Of a DNA stretch of 39,739 nt, positions 33,740-39,739 are shown in pieces. The stretch spans positions 1-39,739 of the forward strand of contig CALXZJ010000011.1 of the NCBI GenBank assembly GCA_944393235.1. Direction: 5' to 3'. Below the pieces are notes generated by a model, which did not search any database, was not told where the DNA came from, and worked only from the letters and a program-made list of their open reading frames with translations. How positions within the stretch are numbered: position 1 is the stretch's first letter; each line of letters begins with the position of its first letter. Origin of the DNA: an uncultured Alphaproteobacteria bacterium. Lineage in GTDB: Bacteria; Pseudomonadota; Alphaproteobacteria; RF32; CAG-239. The position numbers and the translations under genes were made by a program.

Positions 33740-34705
33740 TTAAGCAACTCCTGCCCGCAAACAATCATGAATATGAATGAGCCCGACCGGTTTTTTGCCT
33801 TCCACAACAAACAAGTTGGTAATGCCTCGTCCGGTTATATTAATGAGTACTAAAGCTACAATTGCCAAAACATCCGGCTGTATGGTTTTAGGATTTTTGG
33901 TCATAACTTCAGAAATTTTTTCAGACATCAAACTTGGTGATAACCAACGGCGCAAGTCGCCGTCTGTGACAATCCCGGTTAATTCTCCGGCTTGGTTGAC
34001 AACACCAACACATCCCAACATTTTAGAAGTCATGACCAGTAAGGCTTCTTGCATTTTGGTGTCTTCATTAACCACCGGCATTTCATCGCCACTATGCATC
34101 AAATCCGAGACTTTACGCAAAATCGCCCCTAGTTTTCCGCCCGGATGACGCTGTTTATAATCGGTTTCTGAAAAACCTTTGCGCTCCATTAAATCAATTG
34201 CTAAAATATCACCCATTACAATTGTTGCCGTGGTCGATGAGGTCGGCGCCAAACCTAAAGGACAAGCTTCGCCATCATCGGGGAGCACTAAAAGTAAATC
34301 ACTGTTTTTGCCTAAAGAGCTTTGTGGATTTTTGGTCATGGCTATCAATGGTATACCAAAACGTTTGCAGTATAATAAAATATCTGAAAGTTCTTTGGTT
34401 TCGCCGCTGTTTGAAATGGCAATCACGACATCATCTTGCGATAACATGCCTAAATCGCCATGGCTGGCTTCACTCGGATGCACAAAAAACGACGGCGTGC
34501 CGGTTGATGCCAAAGTTGCCGAAATTTTGCGCCCGACATGACCTGATTTACCCATACCGGTTACAATAACGCGCCCTTTGCAATTTTGCATTAAATCCAA
34601 GGCTTTGCTCAAATTTTCATCTAATGAATTTTCCATTATACGCAAAGCTTCTATTTCTTTATCAATAGCTCGTTTGGCATTGATAATATCTTTGTTTTCA
34701 GACAT
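33740..34705 (-). CDS. kdsD: D-arabinose 5-phosphate isomerase (KdsD/KpsF type)
   Basis: Converts ribulose 5-phosphate to arabinose 5-phosphate, the first step of Kdo synthesis for LPS. The 321-residue protein has an N-terminal SIS domain (GRVIVTGMGKSGHVGRKISATLASTG split across the site, SEASHGDLGM, SNSGETKEL) and two C-terminal CBS domains (near 205-320). AAGGAG precedes the ATG at 34705; a TTG one codon upstream is less likely. It is the first gene of a kdsD-lptC/A-lptB unit, matching the common order in Proteobacteria. Confidence 0.93.
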   Translation of the reverse strand: MSENKDIINAKRAIDKEIEALRIMENSLDENLSKALDLMQNCKGRVIVTGMGKSGHVGRKISATLASTGTPSFFVHPSEASHGDLGMLSQDDVVIAISNSGETKELSDILLYCKRFGIPLIAMTKNPQSSLGKNSDLLLVLPDDGEACPLGLAPTSSTTATIVMGDILAIDLMERKGFSETDYKQRHPGGKLGAILRKVSDLMHSGDEMPVVNEDTKMQEALLVMTSKMLGCVGVVNQAGELTGIVTDGDLRRWLSPSLMSEKISEVMTKNPKTIQPDVLAIVALVLINITGRGITNLFVVEGKKPVGLIHIHDCLRAGVA

Positions 34706-34803
34706 CAATATTCTCCTTGGTTTTTTTTTTAATTATAAGCTAACCTATAATGTTATTCGGATTTTCGCAAGATTTTTTTATCTGTTGTCAACCTGCATCC
34801 GTG

Positions 34804-35253
34804 CTATTTTTCCGTCCAACGCCCGTTTGCATCCTGCTGCCAATAATGCAGCTCACCGCCGAGAGTTTTAAATTTGCGCCATAATGTCCGCGCATTCTCA
34901 ACCGCTTCGGTATTATTGCCATCAAAAATATTAAAAATACGTTCAAAATTTTCTATTGTTTCAGGGGGCTGCGCACCATCTGTTAAAAAAAGCAGCTGCG
35001 CATCGTTTAAATTATCATCATCGGTGGATAACCATATCGGCTGCATTTCAGCATTGCCGTCTTTTTTGCTGCCGTGCGGTAAAAAACTTTCGTCATTATA
35101 CGTCCAGAGCAATGCATTTAAAAACTCAACGCGGAGCTCATTGCCGATTTTTACCTTAATTTTTTTGCCGGATGCATAAGCTTTTTCCAAAAGTTTGGGC
35201 AAAACCTCCTCTAAATTTTGTTTTTGCAAATGGTAAAAATCTATCCGGCTCAT
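34804..35253 (-). CDS. holC: DNA polymerase III chi subunit
   Basis: Chi links the clamp loader to single-strand binding protein. The 149-residue protein shows the family pattern: a start of RIDFYHLQ, the LLEKAYASGKKIKV helix, LLWTYNDESFLPHG and QPIWLSTDD, then a YHLL-like domain closing in the WRKFKTLGGELHYWQQD segment. The 10-bp gap after the degP-like gene on the same strand suggests cotranscription. AGGG lies just before the ATG. Confidence 0.88.
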   Translation of the reverse strand: MSRIDFYHLQKQNLEEVLPKLLEKAYASGKKIKVKIGNELRVEFLNALLWTYNDESFLPHGSKKDGNAEMQPIWLSTDDDNLNDAQLLFLTDGAQPPETIENFERIFNIFDGNNTEAVENARTLWRKFKTLGGELHYWQQDANGRWTEK

Positions 35254-35262
35254 TTTGCGCCC

Positions 35263-36564
35263 TTATTCCTTAACATTAATCGAAATTTCCACAAAATAAG
35301 CATCATCGGAAGAACTCATTAAATCAAGCCGCAAAGGCTCGCCGCTTAAAGCGCCTTCTTCAATCTGACGGGTAAGTTCTTCGGTTAAGTATATCGACAT
35401 GCCGTTAACTTTTTGCAAAACGTCGCCGGCTTTAACGCCTTTTAGGGCGGCTTCGCTTTGTGCATCCACAGCGACAACTTTCAAACCGTCTAAAGTTAAG
35501 CCCAAAGAAGCATAATATTGACCTCCAGGCAATTGTTGTTCTTTTGCGGCGTTGGGTTGTGTTTCTTCTTCAGGCATTGACATCGTTTCTACACTGATAT
35601 CATGCTCAACGCCATTGCGCCAGATAACGAGGTTTACCGCTTTATCTGCCGGAAGCTTTGATATATACAAGGCAAAATCTTTGACCGAATCTGCTTTGTT
35701 GCCATCATAGGATAAAATGACATCGCCGGCTTGGAGTTTGTTTTCGGCAGCTAATGTTTTGTCTTTTACGGCACTGATGCTTAGACCTTTTCGTTCTGCC
35801 GTTAAATCTGCCGGCTTAATTTCTAAACCCAGCCAACGGCGCTCAACTTTGCCATCGGTTTTGAGCTTGTCAATTACCCATTTTGCCTGTTCAACCGGCA
35901 GCGCAAACCCGACCCCGCTGCTGTTGCCGTTTTGCGAAAAGATAACCGTATTGATGCCGACTAATTTTCCTTCCGTATCAAACATCGGACCGCCGGAATT
36001 GCCCTGATTGATGGACGCATCGGTTTGTAAATAATCATCATACGGACCATCGGCAATGTCTCGCGATTTGGCAGAAATAATCCCCGCCGTTACGCTGCTG
36101 CCCAATCCAAACGGATTGCCGATTGCCAAAATCCAATCCCCGACACGAATTTTATCGGAATTGCCAAACGCAACCGGCTGCAATTTTTTATCAGTCTCAA
36201 TTTTGATAACGGCAATATCTGTTTTATCATCCGTTCCGACCAATTCAGCCTCATACACGCTTCCGTCAACGGTGATAACCGAAATTTTATCAGCCTTGTC
36301 AATAACGTGTTTATTGGTGGCAATGTAACCATCTTCGCTGACAATAAAGCCGGAGCCTAAAGCAACTCTTCCGTCCGAAGATGAAAAAAGCAAATCATTC
36401 ATCACATCAGGCGAATCTGTTTCTTCCTGTAATTCGGTTGAAATGTTAACAACCGACGGTATTAAGCGTTCCACAAGAGGCGCAAACGAAACTTGTGCCT
36501 TTGCCGGGAAAACGATACTTAAAGCCACAAATCCGACGGCAGAAATTTTCTTTAATACAGACAT
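35263..36564 (-). CDS. DegP/DegQ-type periplasmic serine protease
   Basis: A 433-residue HtrA-family protease-chaperone with a signal peptide (about 1-23, ending AKAQ). The catalytic triad is complete: His in TNKHVID (86), Asp in TDIAVI (116) and Ser in QGNSGGPMF (190). Two PDZ domains follow (about 245-335 and 345-430). It degrades or refolds damaged envelope proteins. Its ATG overlaps the hflC stop by one base (TAATG), so it is translated with hflKC. Which of DegP, DegQ or MucD it corresponds to cannot be settled here. Confidence 0.92.
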   Translation of the reverse strand: MSVLKKISAVGFVALSIVFPAKAQVSFAPLVERLIPSVVNISTELQEETDSPDVMNDLLFSSSDGRVALGSGFIVSEDGYIATNKHVIDKADKISVITVDGSVYEAELVGTDDKTDIAVIKIETDKKLQPVAFGNSDKIRVGDWILAIGNPFGLGSSVTAGIISAKSRDIADGPYDDYLQTDASINQGNSGGPMFDTEGKLVGINTVIFSQNGNSSGVGFALPVEQAKWVIDKLKTDGKVERRWLGLEIKPADLTAERKGLSISAVKDKTLAAENKLQAGDVILSYDGNKADSVKDFALYISKLPADKAVNLVIWRNGVEHDISVETMSMPEEETQPNAAKEQQLPGGQYYASLGLTLDGLKVVAVDAQSEAALKGVKAGDVLQKVNGMSIYLTEELTRQIEEGALSGEPLRLDLMSSSDDAYFVEISINVKE

Positions 36565-37430
36565 TAACCTTTGGTCCCGTTAAAATATTTGAAAAACTCC
36601 GACTCGGGCGAAAGAATAAACGAATTGTTGTCTTTGCCCAATGATTTGCGGTACGCCTCCAAAGAACGATAAAATGCGTAAAACTGCGGATCGGTACCTG
36701 CCGCTTTGTTCCAGATTTCGGTTGCTTCTTTATCGCCTTGTCCGCGGATAATTTGGGCTTGCTTTTCCGCTTCGGCGACAATAATCGTGCTTTCTTTATC
36801 GGCCGTGGAGCGAATCTGCTGGGCGGCTTGGCGTCCTTCGGCACGCGCCTCACGAGCATCGCGTTCACGCTCGGCTTTCATGCGGTCGTTAATGGCTTGC
36901 AAAACTTCTACCGGCAGGTCGGCACGGCGAATCCGCACTTCGGCAACATTTACCCCGATTTGCGCCGCATCGTCTTTAACAAGCGAACTCATCTCCGCCA
37001 TGATTTCGGAACGTTTTTCAGATAACAACTCCGGCAAAGTCACACGACCCAAAACATTGCGCACCGATGAATTGACAATTTCTTCCAAACGGCTGCGGGC
37101 AATGGTTTCCGTGCGCACGGTTTGATAAAACTTCAACGGATCAACGATTTGGTAGCGGGTAAAACTATCAACGTCCAAGCGTTTTTTATCATTTAACACA
37201 ATTTCTTGTCCGGGGGGATCCAAATTCAGCAAACGCTTGTCGTAAAAGACAACATTTTGAATGAATGGGACTTTTACCTTCAACCCCGGTTCTTTGATTT
37301 CGCGCACGGGTTCGCCAAACTGTAAAACAATCGCCTGCTCGGTTTGGTCAACAATATATACGGCATTTGCCAAAACCAATAATGCCGCGGCACAAGCCAC
37401 TAAAACAGGATATTTAAAATTATTCTTCAT
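36564..37430 (-). CDS. hflC: HflC, FtsH protease modulator
   Basis: A 288-residue SPFH/band-7 protein with one N-terminal membrane helix (about 8-26) and a large periplasmic band-7 domain. The segment VDQTEQAIVLQFGEPVREIKEPGLKVKVPF is split by the usual family landmarks VDQTEQAIVLQFG and EPGLKVK. A charged coiled coil rich in Arg/Glu/Ala follows (ERDAREARAEG). With HflK it forms a cage around FtsH that controls membrane-protein degradation. AAGGAG precedes the ATG, 12 bp after the hflK stop. Confidence 0.95.
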   Translation of the reverse strand: MKNNFKYPVLVACAAALLVLANAVYIVDQTEQAIVLQFGEPVREIKEPGLKVKVPFIQNVVFYDKRLLNLDPPGQEIVLNDKKRLDVDSFTRYQIVDPLKFYQTVRTETIARSRLEEIVNSSVRNVLGRVTLPELLSEKRSEIMAEMSSLVKDDAAQIGVNVAEVRIRRADLPVEVLQAINDRMKAERERDAREARAEGRQAAQQIRSTADKESTIIVAEAEKQAQIIRGQGDKEATEIWNKAAGTDPQFYAFYRSLEAYRKSLGKDNNSFILSPESEFFKYFNGTKG

Positions 37431-37442
37431 TTATTTTCTCCT

Positions 37443-38510
37443 TTACTTTGTGACCGGCAATACCGGCAAAACGTTTGCGCCTTTAGCCGACGGGTCTATC
37501 ACCACGGTTTCGGACTTAGAAAGAATATCTTCCAAAGCTTCCAGATACATACGTTTGGAAGTTACGGTTTTGCCTTGTTTGTAGGCATTATAAATTGAGC
37601 TAAAACGTTCGGCATCACCGCGGGCTTTGTTGATAACCGCTTCTTTATATGCCTCGGCTTCCTGCAGGCGTTTGACTGCCTCGCCTTTGGCCTTGGGAAT
37701 CACCTCATTGCGATAAGCTTCCGCCTCGTTTTTAAACCTTTCCATATCGGCTTTGGCACGCTGCACTTCATTAAAGGCATCAACAACCTGCTTGGGCGGA
37801 TCGGCTTTTTGCAATTTGACACGGACGATGACAACACCGGCACCGAAATCATCCAAAACTTTTTGCAATTCGGTTTTGGTTTGATCTTCGACCAAACCAC
37901 GGTCGCCGGTGATAATCGGCTGCATCTCCGACTGACCGACAATCTCACGCAAAACAGACTGCGCCGCCACCCGAACCGTTACATCGGGGCTGCGGACATT
38001 AAACAGGTAATCTTTGGCGTCTTTAATACGCCAGACAACCGTCAAGTTAATGTCTACGATGTTTTCATCGCCGGTTAACATATGGCTTTCGGTAAACGAG
38101 TTGAGCGCCACGCTCGACTGGTTGTTGTTATAGTATTGCGCCGGCGCGTTTGAAGTTTCGGTTACGCCCAGATTGATACTGCGTTCTTTGGTGACATTGA
38201 CTTTAATCACCTTTTCAATCGGATAGGGCAAATGGTAATGCAAGCCGGCGTCCGTGGTGTTAACATATTTGCCGAAACGCAAAACCACGCCCTGGTCGCT
38301 CGGCTGAATCTGGTAAAAGCCGGAAGCCAGCCAAAGCAAGAGCAAGATGCCCAAAATCAGCTTAACCGGAAATTTAAAATCGTCTTTTATGCCGGAGAGT
38401 TTTGCAATGCGTATCGGCTCGGGTTTTATATTTCTGCGTACTGCCTCACCGCCGGCATCCGGCGTTTCGGGCGGAAGATCCGTTTCCCACGGGTTGTTTT
38501 TTTGTGCCAT
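37443..38510 (-). CDS. hflK: HflK, FtsH protease modulator
   Basis: A protein of about 355 residues. A Pro-rich cytoplasmic N-terminus (NPWETDLPPETPDAGGEA) is followed by a membrane helix near 60-75, the band-7 domain (IQPSDQGVVLRFGKYV) and a coiled coil. Partner of HflC in the FtsH-modulating complex. AAGGAC lies before the ATG at 38510; the longer frame to 38543 lacks a ribosome site. First gene of hflK-hflC-degP, the standard alphaproteobacterial order, divergent from mrp. Confidence 0.95.
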   Translation of the reverse strand: MAQKNNPWETDLPPETPDAGGEAVRRNIKPEPIRIAKLSGIKDDFKFPVKLILGILLLLWLASGFYQIQPSDQGVVLRFGKYVNTTDAGLHYHLPYPIEKVIKVNVTKERSINLGVTETSNAPAQYYNNNQSSVALNSFTESHMLTGDENIVDINLTVVWRIKDAKDYLFNVRSPDVTVRVAAQSVLREIVGQSEMQPIITGDRGLVEDQTKTELQKVLDDFGAGVVIVRVKLQKADPPKQVVDAFNEVQRAKADMERFKNEAEAYRNEVIPKAKGEAVKRLQEAEAYKEAVINKARGDAERFSSIYNAYKQGKTVTSKRMYLEALEDILSKSETVVIDPSAKGANVLPVLPVTK

Positions 38511-38625
38511 AATCTTGTCCTTAAAAAAATTAAACAAAAACATTTACATCTTGGGATAAAATAATATAAATGTATCTGAAAAACAATTATACAAACAAGA
38601 ATATCCACACCGGAAGGTTTTGAAC

Positions 38626-39615
38626 ATGACAGAAGAAGAAATCGTTAAAAAATATTTTGCGCCCGAACACATTGACAGTATTAAAAATTTCAACGGCAGG
38701 CTGATTGTCACCTTAAAAGACATTCCCGAACAAGCGGCGGCGGCCGAACAGTTAAAAGCGGAACTTTCCGTTTTGGACGGCATAAAAAAAGTTTCAATTG
38801 TGTTCAGTCAAACTTCGCAAGCTGGCGGCATGGCGCCGGAAATTGAAAAATGGCGCATCAACGGTGTGAAAAAAATTATCGGTGTGGCATCGGGCAAAGG
38901 CGGCGTCGGCAAATCTACCACCGCGGTCAATTTAGGCTTGGCACTGGCCAATCTCGGGCAAAGGGTTGCTTTGTTTGACGCTGATATTTACGGACCGTCG
39001 CTGCCGACGATGCTCGGGTTTGAAAATACACCGCCCATCTCATATGACGGCAAAATGTTTGAACCGTTCCAAAACTTTGGAATAAAAGCCATGTCTATCG
39101 GTTCGCTTATTGACCGCAACACGCCGCTGATTTGGCGCGGCGCCAAAGCCTCAGGCGCCATTGAACAGCTTTTGACCGAAACAAATTGGGGCGAGATTGA
39201 TGTGATGGTTATTGATATGCCGCCCGGCACCGGCGATATTCAAATCACGCTTTCTCAGCGTATTGATTTTGACGGCATCGTCATTGTTTCTACCCCGCAG
39301 GACATCGCTTTAATTGATGCCATTAAAGGGGTCAACATGTTTAAGAAAATCGGGGTCAAGATTTTGGGAATCGTGGAAAATATGAGTTATTACATTTGCG
39401 AAAAATGCGGTCACCGGGCAGATATTTTCGGTCATGAGGGTGCCAGACAAACGGCAGAAAAGTTGGGCGAAACGTTTTTGGGCGAAATCCCTTTGCATAT
39501 CAAAATCCGCGAAAACGCCGACAACGGTACGCCGATTGTGATGGCCGAGCCCGACAGCCCCCACACCAAAGCTTATGAAGAAATTGCTGCAAAAGTTATT
39601 AAGGAATTGAAGTAG
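38626..39615 (+). CDS. mrp: Mrp/ApbC iron-sulfur cluster carrier ATPase
   Basis: A P-loop ATPase that carries and transfers iron-sulfur clusters to target proteins. The 329-residue protein has an N-terminal MIP18-like domain (about 1-90). The deviant Walker A is GKGGVGKST, followed by the switch region DADIYGPSLPTML and DMPPGTGDIQ, and the cluster-binding pair CEKC near residue 262. GGAAGG lies 8 bp before the ATG at 38626; a TTG two codons upstream is disfavoured. Divergent from hflK. Confidence 0.95.
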   Translation: MTEEEIVKKYFAPEHIDSIKNFNGRLIVTLKDIPEQAAAAEQLKAELSVLDGIKKVSIVFSQTSQAGGMAPEIEKWRINGVKKIIGVASGKGGVGKSTTAVNLGLALANLGQRVALFDADIYGPSLPTMLGFENTPPISYDGKMFEPFQNFGIKAMSIGSLIDRNTPLIWRGAKASGAIEQLLTETNWGEIDVMVIDMPPGTGDIQITLSQRIDFDGIVIVSTPQDIALIDAIKGVNMFKKIGVKILGIVENMSYYICEKCGHRADIFGHEGARQTAEKLGETFLGEIPLHIKIRENADNGTPIVMAEPDSPHTKAYEEIAAKVIKELK

Positions 39616-39662
39616 TTGCATATATTGTTTGTGTCGTCACAACAGATTGTTTTATTGGCAAC

Positions 39663-39739
39663 AACTTATCCCCACCAGACTCTTTAAAATTGCAAAAAAA
39701 AAAAACGGTTTAGAATACCGCGTAAATACATTTATTTTG
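39663..39739 (+). promoter_or_regulatory. Conserved pilin leader, copy 3 (cut by the window end)
   Basis: From AACTTATCCCCACC to the last base it matches copy 2 with a single visible change (A for G at 39677), including the 12-A tract (39694-39705), TTGCAA (39690-39695) and TAGAAT (39711-39716). The spacing in copies 1 and 2 puts the expected ATG at about 39758-39759. No REP-like hairpins precede this copy; 39616-39662 holds only a weak TTGTG-TCGT-CACAA hairpin after mrp. Confidence 0.8.

Noticed and set aside
39629-39642. TTGTG-TCGT-CACAA after mrp as its terminator.
   Set aside because: The stem has only five pairs and is followed by a broken T run; too weak to call.

Overview
The window reads as a chromosomal stretch of an AT-rich alphaproteobacterium, probably an uncultured host-associated (gut-type) lineage. 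Three things point that way: the order rimP-nusA-ylxR-infB-rbfA, the sets hflK-hflC-degP and kdsD-lptC/A-lptB, and a pilin-like family with an unusual GRSMVE processing motif that I associate from memory with gut alphaproteobacterial genomes. The taxonomic placement is inference, not a search result. Gene density is high and most genes are housekeeping or envelope functions.

Layout. 1-1834: the 3' part of a secreted curlin-like repeat protein, then a cluster of REP-like hairpins, then a conserved leader and pilin-like gene 1. 1845-2066: a small XRE regulator with a palindrome inside its promoter. 2184-6689 (minus strand): smpB, a bactofilin, an M23 peptidase, an FtsB-like protein and an MsbA-like exporter. 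6816-7379: an outer-membrane beta-barrel gene with its own terminator. 7564-12607 (plus strand): a family 5 uracil-DNA glycosylase, an OpgB-like phosphoglycerol transferase, a CDP-alcohol phosphatidyltransferase and a DsbD/ScsB-type reductase. 12578-17410: an EamA-like transporter, an APH/choline-kinase-like protein, a MATE exporter and an orphan PhoR-type kinase. 17517-22033: mutS convergent with uup. 22163-24443: a Sel1-repeat protein and a UPF0104/YbhN-type membrane protein. 24520-30625 (minus strand): mscL, rbfA, infB, ylxR, nusA, rimP, with an attenuator-like hairpin in front of rimP. 30785-31712: a second REP-like cluster, second leader and pilin-like gene 2. 31718-34705: lptB, an lptC-lptA fusion and kdsD. 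34804-38510: holC, degP-like, hflC, hflK. 38626-39615: mrp. 39663-39739: a third leader copy cut by the window end.

The most unusual feature is a dispersed pilin cassette. A leader of about 95 bp occurs three times in 40 kb, and the two complete copies each precede a gene whose first 40 residues are identical while the rest diverges strongly. The 40 shared residues are encoded with 17 synonymous codon differences, whereas the leader is conserved base by base. Each leader carries an exact 12-A tract inside a promoter-like spacer and an inverted repeat that could pair with the Shine-Dalgarno region. Both complete cassettes sit downstream of clusters of bulged hairpins from one REP/BIME-like family that occurs in both orientations. 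The third leader predicts another pilin-like gene starting about 20 bp beyond the window.

Functionally, most of the window builds and guards the envelope: LPS export (MsbA-like, LptB, LptC/A, KdsD), cell shape and division (bactofilin, M23, FtsB-like), envelope quality control (HflKC, DegP-like, DsbD-like) and surface display (curlin-like and pilin-like proteins).
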